Shown here: positions 25,106 through 32,825 of the stretch, piece after piece
How the letters are laid out: each line of letters begins with the position of its first letter
Position numbering within the stretch: the stretch's first letter is position 1
Virus record (IMG/VR): IMGVR_UViG_3300021478_000019
Location: 1 to 64,000 of that record
Source: a virus
DNA: 64,000 bases
Reading direction: 5' to 3' (one strand)
Notes under the pieces: generated by a model
Seen by the model: only the letters and a program-made list of their open reading frames with translations
What the model was told of the DNA's origin: nothing
The model's database searches: none
Position numbers and translations under genes: made by a program

Positions 25106-25377
25106 CAGTTACCTGCCTTTTCTCGTTGGTAGAGAGTGGACCGCAGGACGTAGAACTCGGGGAGCAACTCGTCCAACTTTGACACCTGGTCCTTCGGATC
25201 CGACATCGCTTTGACGTCCCGCAGCCCCTCCATAATCATGTCCAGCCGATGGGGGATCGACAGGATCTGGACACGGGGTTTTTCTGCCGGGGGCTCATGG
25301 ACCTGGGCAAAGTGGGTCTCCAGGTCGTCGGAGACCTCGCCCTTGCAGACCAGGCAGTAGCCGGTGGTGAGAGACAT
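25105..25377 (-). CDS. Single C2H2 zinc-finger protein, leaderless
   Basis: 90 residues from ATG at 25377, which is 7 nt after a TAGGCT box. Residues 7-26 (CLVCKGEVSDDLETHFAQVH) fit C-x2-C-x11-H-x4-H. The remainder is helical (MEGLRDVKAMSDPKDQ). Probably nucleic-acid binding and, as first gene of a leftward operon divergent from the tagged operon, possibly regulatory. Confidence 0.6.
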   Translation of the reverse strand: MSLTTGYCLVCKGEVSDDLETHFAQVHEPPAEKPRVQILSIPHRLDMIMEGLRDVKAMSDPKDQVSKLDELLPEFYVLRSTLYQREKAGN

Positions 25378-25411
25378 CAGGGCCAGCCTAGATGGCACCT
25401 AAGCTCGGGAT
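25378..25411. promoter_or_regulatory. 34-bp divergent region with two -10 boxes, no TTGCA
   Basis: Minus: TAGGCT (25385-25390), 7 nt, ATG at 25377. Plus: TAAGCT (25400-25405), 6 nt, GTG at 25412. Any -35 of either promoter would fall inside the opposite gene. Transcription in the two directions is probably mutually exclusive. Confidence 0.5.
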
Positions 25412-25684
25412 GTGTCCATCCCCTTCCAGACAAGGCAGTTTGAGGATAAACCGAACCGGAGGATGCCGAGGACCAAGGTTCGCCTCGACAAAATAGTGGC
25501 CACCCAACGTCAGCTGGACGCCTCCAAGGTGGCCGATATTGCCCGCCAGCCTGCCGAGGCCATCAGCACTGATCCCGTCGTCCACCCCCACCAGGGCCGG
25601 TACTACGTCAGTGACGGGCACCACCGGGTGGCGGGCGCCATCGAGCGCGGGGACACCCACATCTGGGTCAGGAGGGTGAAGTGA
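25412..25684 (+). CDS. ParB/Srx-like protein with RQF N-terminal tag
   Basis: 90 residues from GTG, leaderless. It starts SIPFQTRQFEDKP, a variant of the LSxxQF peptide. Residues 23-90 (IVATQRQLDASKVADIA, DPVVHPHQGRYYVSDGHHRV) form a ParB/sulfiredoxin-like domain with the DGHHR signature; such domains bind nucleotides and act as CTPases or nucleases. No DNA-binding HTH follows, so this is a stand-alone catalytic or structural module. Confidence 0.7.
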   Translation: MSIPFQTRQFEDKPNRRMPRTKVRLDKIVATQRQLDASKVADIARQPAEAISTDPVVHPHQGRYYVSDGHHRVAGAIERGDTHIWVRRVK

Positions 25685-25917
25685 AGAAAGTGCGCGCAGA
25701 TCCGGCCTCGGGTGGATCTAAGACGGGGCGTAGCCCCAAGGCCACCAACTGGTCATCCTTCTACGACGGCGCCAGCGGCGGGCGCCGGCCTGGGGACTGG
25801 CCCATGATCCTGCAAGAAGCCTGGGGGCTGCGGGCCAACGAGCCCACAGAGCCGCTGCCCTACGGTCCCGACAACATGACCAACCGGGGCTCTCGGGCCA
25901 GTCAGTACAGCAGCTGA
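25681..25917 (+). CDS. Small hypothetical protein
   Basis: 78 residues from GTG (4-nt overlap). Basic and Ser/Gly-rich at the start (SGGSKTGRSPKATNWSSFYD), with WPMILQEAWGLRANEP later. Probably disordered at both ends. Unknown function. Confidence 0.48.
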   Translation: MKKVRADPASGGSKTGRSPKATNWSSFYDGASGGRRPGDWPMILQEAWGLRANEPTEPLPYGPDNMTNRGSRASQYSS

Positions 25918-25920
25918 ACC

Positions 25921-26436
25921 ATGAGTGTCTGCCTGGTGACCGTGGAGGGGGTGCTGGGTGAACACAGCACGCTGCACGGGTTCCACCCCATCGTCGAGGG
26001 GGTGCGCCTGGTCCGGGCCATGCACTCTGAGTACCAAATCATGTTCTCGACCACCCAGAGCGGCTACGAGGCCGTCGACTACTGGCTGCGGATCAACGGC
26101 ATGATGCGGCCCACCTTCTACGAGGATCTGCTTTACCGGACCCGGCCCTGGACCGACCTGACCGACGTCGAGCTTCAGACTGAGCATGCCCATCACCTGC
26201 GGACCACGGGGGCCGACGTGGGCATGGTGGTGTCAGCGGACCCCGAGACCATCCTGCGGATCACCCGGCTGGGGTTCCCCTCGGTCTTCTTCGTCAACCC
26301 GACCTACCGCTGGGCCGAGTACCGGCCTGACCATAAGCGGCTGCCGCGGCCCTGGCAGGAAATCGACGACGAGATGGTGCGCCAGCGCGAACTGAAGGCC
26401 ACCGACCCACGCCTGAACGAGATGGAGGAAGCATGA
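25921..26436 (+). CDS. Degenerate HAD-like protein
   Basis: 171 residues. The order of segments resembles HAD hydrolases: LVTVEGVLGEH where the DxDGT loop should be, YQIMFSTTQSGYEAV at motif II, and DVGMVVSADPETILRI near the motif III/IV area, with VFFVNPTY at the end. The nucleophile Asp is replaced (TVEGV), so phosphatase activity is doubtful. A binding or regulatory role is possible. Confidence 0.5.
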   Translation: MSVCLVTVEGVLGEHSTLHGFHPIVEGVRLVRAMHSEYQIMFSTTQSGYEAVDYWLRINGMMRPTFYEDLLYRTRPWTDLTDVELQTEHAHHLRTTGADVGMVVSADPETILRITRLGFPSVFFVNPTYRWAEYRPDHKRLPRPWQEIDDEMVRQRELKATDPRLNEMEEA

Positions 26437-26669
26437 GCGCCTCTGATGGGCTGAGCAAGCGGCAGTTCTACACCGAGTCCAACCTGCTAGAGCAGGGCAA
26501 CACCGACGAGTTGGACGTCCGCACCAGGGGCCTCCAGAACATGACCAGCAACGTCTTCAAGCCCAGCTTCTCCTCCGACTACACCACGGTGCGCTCGACG
26601 CCTTCGCCTGGTGGTGATAGCCAGGCCAGCCAGGGCAACGAGGCCGATGTCGACGACGAGGGGGAGTAG
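26433..26669 (+). CDS. Small LSKRQF-tagged protein
   Basis: 78 residues: MSASDGLSKRQFYTESNLLE, then a Ser/Thr/Gly/Asp-rich, probably disordered rest. The N-terminal peptide matches the LSxxQF tag of its operon neighbours. ATGA overlap upstream. Function unknown. Confidence 0.55.
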   Translation: MSASDGLSKRQFYTESNLLEQGNTDELDVRTRGLQNMTSNVFKPSFSSDYTTVRSTPSPGGDSQASQGNEADVDDEGE

Positions 26670-27131
26670 GTGAGCCATCGCGCCCTTTCCCCTCAGCAGT
26701 TCGATATCTCCCAGGAGATGGGCCTGCATCCCTCCATCGGAGGTGAGGGCTCACCGGACGTGATTAGGGGTGGAGCGGCCCGCCATGTCATGAATCAGGC
26801 AGGTATTCGCCAGACGTCTCCGACCGGCCAGAAGACCTACGGCGGGCATGTGGAGCATGTCGATGCTCCCCACATCGCTGGAGTTACTGAGGGCTATGGG
26901 CAGAGCCGGGGCTACCCGCACGGGGAGGTTTGGACCTCGCAGGCTCATCTGCATCTGCCCACCCTGGCCAGGTACGCCCAGGGGGACGTGCCCAAGTTGG
27001 ACCCGGACTACGACATCGACGAGAGCGGTGGGCCCCACGTTCCTTACGAGCCCGAGACCTACCACCATGGTGGCAAGGAGTGGCTGGCCGAGGGCCATCA
27101 CCGCACCATTGCTAGGAGGCTGGCGGGATGA
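26670..27131 (+). CDS. LSPQQF-tagged protein with ParB-like HHR motif
   Basis: 153 residues from GTG after GGGGGAG. It opens SHRALSPQQFDISQEMG. The body is His/Gly-rich (KTYGGHVEHVDAPHIAGV) and ends in EWLAEGHHRTIARRLAG, similar to the nucleotide-binding HHR segment of ParB-like proteins. It may be a divergent ParB/Srx relative; confidence in function is low, but the tag is clear. Confidence 0.58.
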   Translation: MSHRALSPQQFDISQEMGLHPSIGGEGSPDVIRGGAARHVMNQAGIRQTSPTGQKTYGGHVEHVDAPHIAGVTEGYGQSRGYPHGEVWTSQAHLHLPTLARYAQGDVPKLDPDYDIDESGGPHVPYEPETYHHGGKEWLAEGHHRTIARRLAG

Positions 27132-27550
27132 GCCACCGCGCCCTGAGCCCGGAGCAGTTCAAGGTCTTCCCGGCTACCCCCAAGGAGATGGGCGGCGTGC
27201 CGCACCACACCGTCGAGGCGTGGGCCCCGGAGCATGCCAGCACGGAGTGGGCCCAGGCCCGCCCGGAGGAGAGGAACCAGTACGCCGGCTCGTCGGTAGA
27301 TCCCGGCCACCGGCCTCTGGGTTCCATCTCCTGGCACCACAAGACCGGTGAGATCCGGGGCGTCTACGTCGAGAAGGAACACCAGCGCCAGGGCATCGCT
27401 ACCGCCCTGTTGGGTCATGCTCGCCAGGCCGCAGCTGAGACCCGAGGGGTGACGCCGCCCCGCCACTCTGCTGATCGCACCGCGTCCGGGGAAGCCTGGG
27501 CCCGCTCGACGGGCGATCGCCTACCGAAGCGGAGACCCCGTGAGCCGTGA
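27128..27550 (+). CDS. LSPEQF-tagged GNAT-type acetyltransferase
   Basis: 140 residues. It starts MSHRALSPEQFKVFP. Residues about 60-100 (ISWHHKTGEIRGVYVEKEHQ, then RQGIATALLGHARQ) carry the GNAT acetyl-CoA pyrophosphate loop (Q/RxxGxA) after the central strand. The domain is short, and the C-terminus (SADRTASGEAWARS) fits the last GNAT strand. It probably acetylates a protein or small molecule. It overlaps neighbours at both ends. Confidence 0.68.
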   Translation: MSHRALSPEQFKVFPATPKEMGGVPHHTVEAWAPEHASTEWAQARPEERNQYAGSSVDPGHRPLGSISWHHKTGEIRGVYVEKEHQRQGIATALLGHARQAAAETRGVTPPRHSADRTASGEAWARSTGDRLPKRRPREP

Positions 27551-27956
27551 AGCGTTAAACGATAACCAGTTCTCCTGTCCGACCTGCGGCCAATCCCACG
27601 GTCCCGATGAACCGGTCCTGGGTAACACCGGGTGCCCATCCTGCGGGCGTACCATCCCGTTCCTGGCTCGGTCACGGGGTGGCCGGATCGAGACCGGCAC
27701 CAGGCAAGGTGGCACCGCCCACTGGATGACGCCAGAGACCACCGTGGTGCGGAAGGAAGGTAAGGTCCACCGCGCTCTTTCCTATGGCCCTGACCGAACG
27801 ACGTACATCCATGGTGAGGGTCGCAGTGGACAGGAGGCCATCAACAACGTGATGAGCCAGATGGCTGACCAGCAGGGGAAGAAGTGGTGGCCGACGAGTC
27901 CGGGGTTCCACAAGCAGATGGACGATGCCCGTCGAGACTTGCTGGGGTTGGAATGA
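27540..27956 (+). CDS. Zinc-ribbon protein with QF N-terminal tag
   Basis: 138 residues from GTG. Starts SREALNDNQFSCPTCGQS, a divergent form of the tag, then a zinc ribbon (CPTC and CPSCGR, about 12-42). A basic stretch with RGGRIETGTRQGGTAHW and a helical C-terminus (NNVMSQMADQQGKKWWPT) follow. Unknown role; possibly nucleic-acid binding. Confidence 0.55.
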   Translation: MSREALNDNQFSCPTCGQSHGPDEPVLGNTGCPSCGRTIPFLARSRGGRIETGTRQGGTAHWMTPETTVVRKEGKVHRALSYGPDRTTYIHGEGRSGQEAINNVMSQMADQQGKKWWPTSPGFHKQMDDARRDLLGLE

Positions 27957-29425
27957 GCCTGAGACATCTGGAGTTGTTCTTCGCCGGGGCCGAAACCCCG
28001 ACCTGGAGGAAGCTGCTCCTGGCCGAAAGCGTGCCCCATATAGCGGTCAACTACCTCCACCTCCAGGCCCGTACCGGCAGAAAGCCGTGGTTCTTAGCTG
28101 AGCATTTCTCCCCGGAGCAGCAGATCTTCGTGCTGTCGGGAGCGTCGGGCACTGACCGTAAGAAGTGGTCCCTGGCCCAGCATGAGGAGTTCCTCTCCGA
28201 CTACCTCCAGTTCGTGCAGGACAACCTGGAGCGGCTGAGCTTCTTCACCGAGTACGACCCCGAGATGCTCGGGCTGGACTGGGTGCTACGTCAACGCCAG
28301 GTCTGGGCCGGCCTGGCTGACGACAAGTTCGTGCCCGTCTGGCATGAGGTTTGGGGGGCCCCGCTACTTCGCACCATGGTCGAAACCTTCCCCAACCTGG
28401 GCGTGCCACCGGTCTCGCCGCGGACCCAGAACGTGCTGTCATCCTTGGTCCGACGCACCAAGTTGAACCTGCACGGGCTGTCCTTCAGCCATCCCTACGA
28501 CGAGCCCGGTGGCCTGTACTCGACCATAGTTTCGTCCAGTTGGATCTCCCCAACGAGATTCGGGGAGACCGTGGTGTGGGACCACGGGCGGCTACGTCGC
28601 TACTCCGCGGAGGACAAGGAGCAGGCTCGACGACGCCACCAGACCCAGTTCACCCAGGCGGGCTTCGACGCCGAGGCCATCTTGGCCGACGACAACAACG
28701 AGGTGTCCCGCTACACCATCTGGGCCTGGCGCCAGCTGGAGCAGGCCATGGCCGGGCCCGACCGTCGTCGAGTCATCCGCCGCCCCCAGGTAGCAACTAA
28801 CGGTCACGTCGACCATGAGCCGGATTCAGCCCCCGAGGTCGTAGCTCCAGTTGCTATCGACCCCCCCGTGTTGCAGGAAAATGGTCATCTGCTGCCCGAC
28901 GTGATCCGGCCACTACCGGTGTTCAACTACCGCACGGTAACAAGCACCGTGAACAGCCCCGATGGCCCCGGAACGGTCGAGGTGCAGTCCCAGGTCGCGG
29001 TTATGGGCCAGGCTGCCCTGCGCCAGTGCGATAGTTGCTCACTGGCTGTTGTTTGCCCGCTGTTCAGTTCCGGCTCATCCTGCCGCTACTCGATACCCGT
29101 CGAGATCCGCAACCGGGACCAGCTGCTGGGCATCCTGCACAGCCTGCTGGAGATGCAGGGCCAGCGCGTCGCCTTCGGCTTCTTCTCGGAGCAGCTGCAG
29201 GGGGGCTACCCTGATGCCAACTTGTCCTCGGAGTTGGACCGCATGATGCGGATGACCCAGGCGGTCAAGGACATTCAGGACAACAGGGACTTCCTAAAGG
29301 TGACGGTGGAAGGGCGAGCGCAGAGTGGAGTCCTACGGCGGCTCTTCGGGGCAGAACGGGCTGAGACCCTCCACCGAGTCGATCCCGACCGGGCGGAAGA
29401 TGCCGTCCGTCGCACCATGCAATAA
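27953..29425 (+). CDS. 490-residue Cys-cluster protein, unknown function
   Basis: The ATG at 27953 overlaps the upstream TGA; longer readings run into the preceding gene. The N-terminal two thirds are helical (HLELFFAGAETPTWRKLL, SLAQHEEFLSDYLQF). Residues about 359-378 hold a Cys cluster CDSCSLAVVCPLFSSGSSC, a C-x2-C-x5-C-x8-C pattern that could bind zinc or Fe-S, followed by VEIRNRDQLLGILHSLLEMQ and GQRVAFGFFSEQLQGGYPD. This tail looks like conserved phage proteins of unknown role. A terminase-small-subunit-like function was considered but cannot be shown. Confidence 0.55.
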   Translation: MSLRHLELFFAGAETPTWRKLLLAESVPHIAVNYLHLQARTGRKPWFLAEHFSPEQQIFVLSGASGTDRKKWSLAQHEEFLSDYLQFVQDNLERLSFFTEYDPEMLGLDWVLRQRQVWAGLADDKFVPVWHEVWGAPLLRTMVETFPNLGVPPVSPRTQNVLSSLVRRTKLNLHGLSFSHPYDEPGGLYSTIVSSSWISPTRFGETVVWDHGRLRRYSAEDKEQARRRHQTQFTQAGFDAEAILADDNNEVSRYTIWAWRQLEQAMAGPDRRRVIRRPQVATNGHVDHEPDSAPEVVAPVAIDPPVLQENGHLLPDVIRPLPVFNYRTVTSTVNSPDGPGTVEVQSQVAVMGQAALRQCDSCSLAVVCPLFSSGSSCRYSIPVEIRNRDQLLGILHSLLEMQGQRVAFGFFSEQLQGGYPDANLSSELDRMMRMTQAVKDIQDNRDFLKVTVEGRAQSGVLRRLFGAERAETLHRVDPDRAEDAVRRTMQ

Positions 29426-29531
29426 CCGCTTGAGGACTCGCCCGGAGTGGGTGCTGTTGATCCTGGTCGGCGTGGTCATCATCGTGCTGTCTGGCTTCGG
29501 GCTGGGCATCCTGATAGCCCTGTGGTTCTAG
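29400..29531 (+). CDS. Tiny single-pass membrane protein
   Basis: 43 residues from ATG at 29400, overlapping the previous gene's end. Residues 16-43 (EWVLLILVGVVIIVLSGFGL, then GILIALWF) form one strong transmembrane helix. No ribosome site is obvious, so translation may be coupled. Function unknown. Confidence 0.45.
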   Translation: MPSVAPCNNRLRTRPEWVLLILVGVVIIVLSGFGLGILIALWF

Positions 29532-29683
29532 CTTCGCTCCAGCCGAATTTGCTCGACGTAAGCCTTGGCTCGCTGCCAGCGCTCGTAGTCGAGGGGCGCT
29601 TTCCACAGTTCGTAGTCCTGCCAGATCAGGTAGGCGTGGTGCTGGGCTCGCCAGATCCGCCATCTCCAACGCAGCCACTTCAA
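29528..29683 (-). CDS. Small Trp/Arg-rich protein
   Basis: 51 residues from TTG at 29683 (4-nt TTGA overlap with the upstream stop); an in-frame stop lies just upstream, so no other start exists. Composition is striking: KWLRWRWRIWRAQHHAYLIW, eight Trp in all. It resembles cationic amphipathic peptides. It ends on the bases that also form the stop of the convergent membrane gene. Confidence 0.5.
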   Translation of the reverse strand: MKWLRWRWRIWRAQHHAYLIWQDYELWKAPLDYERWQRAKAYVEQIRLERS

Positions 29684-30006
29684 TCCGGCAACCGCCTAGT
29701 CTTGATGCCCTCGGACTCCATGGCCTTCTGGGCAAAGTAGTCAGCTATTTCAACCTGCTGCTGGTGTACGGCGGGATCCATGTCATCCCCCATGATGTCC
29801 AGCACGGTCAGGATGGCGTTGGCGTAGGCGTGCAGGGCACTGGCAGCGTAGGAGTCCTTCAGCCGGATGACCACGGCGTCGTCGAGCGCCGCTGGGATGG
29901 TCTGGGCGACGGCCAGGTTGCTCTCCACCCAGTTGGTCATCTCCTCTTGCTTGTAGACGAGGTACTTGGCGTCGCCTTCCACATATTCGTTCATGGTTCT
30001 GAGCAT
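29680..30006 (-). CDS. Hypothetical helical protein
   Basis: 108 residues from ATG at 30006 (an ATG at 29994 is also possible). Helical throughout (YKQEEMTNWVESNLAVAQTI, AIADYFAQKAME-like end) and moderately acidic. No motif. It heads a two-gene leftward unit; a TAAAAT box about 18 nt upstream is a possible -10. Confidence 0.48.
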   Translation of the reverse strand: MLRTMNEYVEGDAKYLVYKQEEMTNWVESNLAVAQTIPAALDDAVVIRLKDSYAASALHAYANAILTVLDIMGDDMDPAVHQQQVEIADYFAQKAMESEGIKTRRLPD

Positions 30007-30078
30007 GACAGGTTTGGCGCCGGCGATTTTACTCCCGACTGATTTAGCCGATGGCTCTCGCCGGCCCCCAGGCGGGCA

Positions 30079-30091
30079 TAAGACTCGGCCT
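30079..30091 (+). promoter_or_regulatory. Leaderless -10 element
   Basis: TAAGAC (30079-30084) followed by 7 nt and the ATG at 30092; the same hexamer and spacing occur before the gene at 18374. No -35 of the TTGCA family is present. Confidence 0.5.
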
Positions 30092-30757
30092 ATGTCCTTC
30101 GTACAAGGCACCATCGCCCTTGAGGGTGACACCACTCTGCAGGCCATTCCGGTGGTAATCGCCCCGGCCACTGTCAGCCTCCAGGGCAGCGCCGTGCTGC
30201 AGGTGAACCCCCGCGTCACCATGTTGATGATCCTGCAAGGGGGCCCGCTCGACGGTGAACACCAGATCGTGGAGAGCCTGCCCAACGCTCCGGGCTCGAC
30301 CATGTTCTTCAGCATCCCCACCTACCAGTTCTTCGACCAGGGTGGCAATGTCGTTGATCGGGGCCTGGAGGTCACCTACAGCTATCTGTCGCCGGGCCCG
30401 CCCCCTGACGACTACGACACCTGGAACGCCTCCTACATCTTCAACTTCGTTGGGGAGGAGGTCTACATCCCACCTGGCGGGCTCTATCCGACCGTGGCGG
30501 TGCTGCAGCCCAACAGGGCGCCCGCCAACTCTGCGACGGTATTTCAGATGGCCGGTAACGGCTTGCTCACCTTGACCAACGTATATATGCCCCTGCCTGC
30601 CGAGGCCAACAACGCCCGCCCGGCCACCAGCTTCCACGTCACCGACGACAGCAGCGCCACCGTCCATGCTCCTGGTCAGCCGGGGGGACTGTACGACCTG
30701 AGCCTGGCCTACGCCGGGGGCTACACCCGCTACGCCGCCGCCTTCAGGTTCGTGTGA
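30092..30757 (+). CDS. Beta-rich hypothetical protein, possibly structural
   Basis: 221 residues from ATG at 30092. The N-terminus has repeated beta hairpins (GTIALEGDTTLQAIPVVIA, ATVSLQGSAVLQVNPRV). Segments ILQGGPLDGEHQIVES and DRGLEVTYSYLS recall small phage domains of unknown role, and the C-terminal half is beta-rich. No enzyme motif. Heads the rightward operon up to 34.15 kb. Confidence 0.52.
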   Translation: MSFVQGTIALEGDTTLQAIPVVIAPATVSLQGSAVLQVNPRVTMLMILQGGPLDGEHQIVESLPNAPGSTMFFSIPTYQFFDQGGNVVDRGLEVTYSYLSPGPPPDDYDTWNASYIFNFVGEEVYIPPGGLYPTVAVLQPNRAPANSATVFQMAGNGLLTLTNVYMPLPAEANNARPATSFHVTDDSSATVHAPGQPGGLYDLSLAYAGGYTRYAAAFRFV

Positions 30758-30963
30758 TGGCCTCCCTGGTGATCATCGTCCTGCATGACGGGACCATGGT
30801 GCGGGGCCTCAACCACCGCATGGACCCCGCCTTCCCGGCCAACCCCAGCGTGCCCAACAGCTACACCAACGGTCAATACCACATCGAGACCGCCGGGGGC
30901 TGGATCGACGTCGAGGGCTCGCAGGTCGCCAGCACCCTCATCCTGGGAGGTCGCCCCACATGA
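30757..30963 (+). CDS. Small beta-rich protein
   Basis: 68 residues from ATG overlapping the upstream TGA (a GTG 3 nt earlier is possible). Contains SLVIIVLHDGTMVRGLNHRM and GGWIDVEGSQVASTLIL. Soluble; unknown function; 4-nt overlap downstream. Confidence 0.5.
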   Translation: MASLVIIVLHDGTMVRGLNHRMDPAFPANPSVPNSYTNGQYHIETAGGWIDVEGSQVASTLILGGRPT

Positions 30964-31166
30964 TCTGCTCCGAGTGCGTCCACGCCGCCTTCAACACCGC
31001 GGGGGTGTACTGCACCTTCTTCAACGAGGCCATCTGGGACGAGCGGGTGGCCGAGGACTGCGGCGAATACCAGCCTGAGCCTCCCATCCTCACCCTGGTC
31101 GAGCCCGCCTATGAGCTACGCCTACCAGGAGTAGACTGGTCCCTCTATGAGACCAGGGGCCGGTGA
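30960..31166 (+). CDS. Small Cys-containing protein
   Basis: 68 residues. ICSECVHAAFNTAGVYCTFF and EDCGEYQPE give four Cys that could form a zinc knuckle or an Fe-S type site. No further motif. ATGA overlaps on both sides. Confidence 0.5.
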   Translation: MICSECVHAAFNTAGVYCTFFNEAIWDERVAEDCGEYQPEPPILTLVEPAYELRLPGVDWSLYETRGR

Positions 31167-31354
31167 CCTTTCAGGAGTGGCTGGAGATCGGCATGGACCT
31201 GGGCTACTGCTCGGAGCCGGTCTGCAACACCCACGATGGCCTGCCTTCCACCCCGGAGGAGGACGAGATGTGGGAGGACGGGGGCGACCCCTGTGTGCCT
31301 GCCGTGCGCCTCTACCCCGACCTGGTGGTAAGCGCTAATGGATCTGGACATTAG
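31163..31354 (+). CDS. Small protein of a recurrent actinophage type
   Basis: 63 residues from GTG. The segment GYCSEPVCNTHDGLPSTPEE followed by GDPCVPAVRLYP resembles small proteins repeatedly seen in actinophages, with paired Cys and a HDG motif. No function is known. Confidence 0.55.
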   Translation: MTFQEWLEIGMDLGYCSEPVCNTHDGLPSTPEEDEMWEDGGDPCVPAVRLYPDLVVSANGSGH

Positions 31355-31742
31355 CTGTGGCTGCTTCACCGGTAGCTCTGGCGTCTTCGACGGGCTGAGG
31401 CTGGCCTGGTCCGAGGCCGCGGGCTACGGCACCCTCGACTACCGGGGCGTGGGCGGGCCCGTCATGCCCGCCATCGACTGGACGAAGATCGACACCGAGG
31501 ACATGGTGGGCGAGTGGCCCGAGGGCGCCCCCGACGATCCCCTGCTCATCCTCCTGGTGCATTACGAGACCAAGGGCCGCATCAAGGTGGAGCATTGCCC
31601 TTACCTGGCGTCCCGCCTGGAGGAGCTAGAGACCGTGCTGATCAAGGACCAGCACCTGCTGCCGGCGCTGCTGGCCACCCAGCAGTTCGTACGGGGCCTG
31701 CGCTTCGCGGTCAATAGTCACCAGGACGTGCTGTTCACCTGA
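31338..31742 (+). CDS. Hypothetical protein
   Basis: 134 residues; overlaps the upstream gene by 17 nt. An N-terminal SCGCFTGSSGVFDGLRLAW segment, then a mixed domain with LLILLVHYETKGRIKVEH and a helical end. Unknown function. Confidence 0.5.
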   Translation: MDLDISCGCFTGSSGVFDGLRLAWSEAAGYGTLDYRGVGGPVMPAIDWTKIDTEDMVGEWPEGAPDDPLLILLVHYETKGRIKVEHCPYLASRLEELETVLIKDQHLLPALLATQQFVRGLRFAVNSHQDVLFT

Positions 31743-31751
31743 AAGGAATTC

Positions 31752-32000
31752 ATGGCCCGGCTACAGATCTACTGCGACGACGAGTTGGTGCAACAGACCA
31801 AGCAGCTGCGGCTGCCGGTCTCCCAGATATGCCGGGAGGCTCTGACCGTCGCCATCGAGGAGCAAACGCCAACCGTTTGCAAGAAGTGCAAGGGCCCTCC
31901 TCGCTTCCAGGTCCGCAGCGAGAATGGCGCCGTGTACGCCTGCCGGGAGCATGTGGCCATCTACCTGCGGGACGGCTTCTCCACGGTGCGGGCGCTATGA
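31752..32000 (+). CDS. Ribbon-helix-helix plus zinc-site protein
   Basis: 82 residues after GAAAGGAATTC. Residues 1-38 (ARLQIYCDDELVQQTKQLRL, PVSQICREALTVAIEEQ) match a CopG/Arc-type ribbon-helix-helix. Residues 42-65 carry CKKCKGPPRF and YACREH, a zinc site. Likely a small transcription factor; target unknown. ATGA overlap with the next gene. Confidence 0.65.
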   Translation: MARLQIYCDDELVQQTKQLRLPVSQICREALTVAIEEQTPTVCKKCKGPPRFQVRSENGAVYACREHVAIYLRDGFSTVRAL

Positions 32001-32182
32001 GCCTGCCCCGAAACGCCGACTCAGGGCGCGTTATCGAGTGCCATGGCGGCTTGACCGACGCGATCTATCACGGTTTGGCAACTGGGCTGTGCCCTAGCTG
32101 CGGCGAGTTCGTGGCACTCATCAGCAATGGCCACACGATTCGCCACTACGCCCCTAACGAACAGGTAGGTGATAGGCCATGA
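31997..32182 (+). CDS. Small Cys/His protein
   Basis: 61 residues from ATG at 31997. Contains VIECHGGLTDAIYHGLATGL and CPSCGEF, a possible zinc knuckle. Co-translated with neighbours (4-nt overlaps). Confidence 0.5.
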   Translation: MSLPRNADSGRVIECHGGLTDAIYHGLATGLCPSCGEFVALISNGHTIRHYAPNEQVGDRP

Positions 32183-32382
32183 GCCAGCAGCAGCTGTTCA
32201 ATGACAAGGAGTTCGGCGGCACCTGCTCTAAGTGTGGCCACTCGGCCAAGGAACATGACACCCCGCATGGTTACTGCCACTGCAAGGTGGGCCAGCTGGA
32301 GTGCAAGTGCAGCAGCTTCGCCCAGCACGATATGAGCAAGCTGCGTCCCGACCTGTTCCATGACCGGAGGGAAGAAGCATGA
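32179..32382 (+). CDS. Small zinc-binding-like protein
   Basis: 67 residues. CSKCGHSAKEHD, GYCHCKVG and ECKCSSF give six Cys and several His, a compact zinc-finger arrangement (C-x2-C...H...C-x-C...C-x-C). No known function. Confidence 0.55.
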   Translation: MSQQQLFNDKEFGGTCSKCGHSAKEHDTPHGYCHCKVGQLECKCSSFAQHDMSKLRPDLFHDRREEA

Positions 32383-32825
32383 GCCCTCAGGACGAGCGGG
32401 CTCAGTGGGAGGCCATACTGAATGAGCCCCGCCTGGACATGCTGCCACCAGAGGCGCTCATCGCCTCGATTCGCTATCTGGCCGGGCGTCTGCTGGAACT
32501 GACTTCTCCTACTCTGGCCTTGGTCACCCAGGAGGCCCCTCAGCGCCGCCCAGAGGTCAAGAACATTGCTAGCCCACACTTGCAGGCAGCCTTCGTCGAC
32601 GAGGCCCGTGTGGCCATGGGAGCGCCCTCTAAAGCCGACGCCGAAGCCTGCATGGGCCGCTACGTGGAGATCGTGTTCAACACCGACGAGCCCGCGGTGC
32701 GCGGCCACCTGACCAGGGTCATCGATCACCCATCCAATGGCGGTGGCGTTTACGTGATGCTCGACGAGGACAAGAAGATGACCTACCCGCTCAACGCCAT
32801 CCAGAGCATCAAGGTGGTGCCATGA
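32379..32825 (+). CDS. Hypothetical protein with helical N-terminus and beta C-terminus
   Basis: 148 residues. Helical N-terminus (MLPPEALIASIRYLAGRLLE) and a small beta domain at 90-148 (GRYVEIVFNTDEPAVRGHLT, GGGVYVMLDEDKKMTY). Soluble; unknown. ATGA overlaps on both sides. Confidence 0.5.
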   Translation: MSPQDERAQWEAILNEPRLDMLPPEALIASIRYLAGRLLELTSPTLALVTQEAPQRRPEVKNIASPHLQAAFVDEARVAMGAPSKADAEACMGRYVEIVFNTDEPAVRGHLTRVIDHPSNGGGVYVMLDEDKKMTYPLNAIQSIKVVP

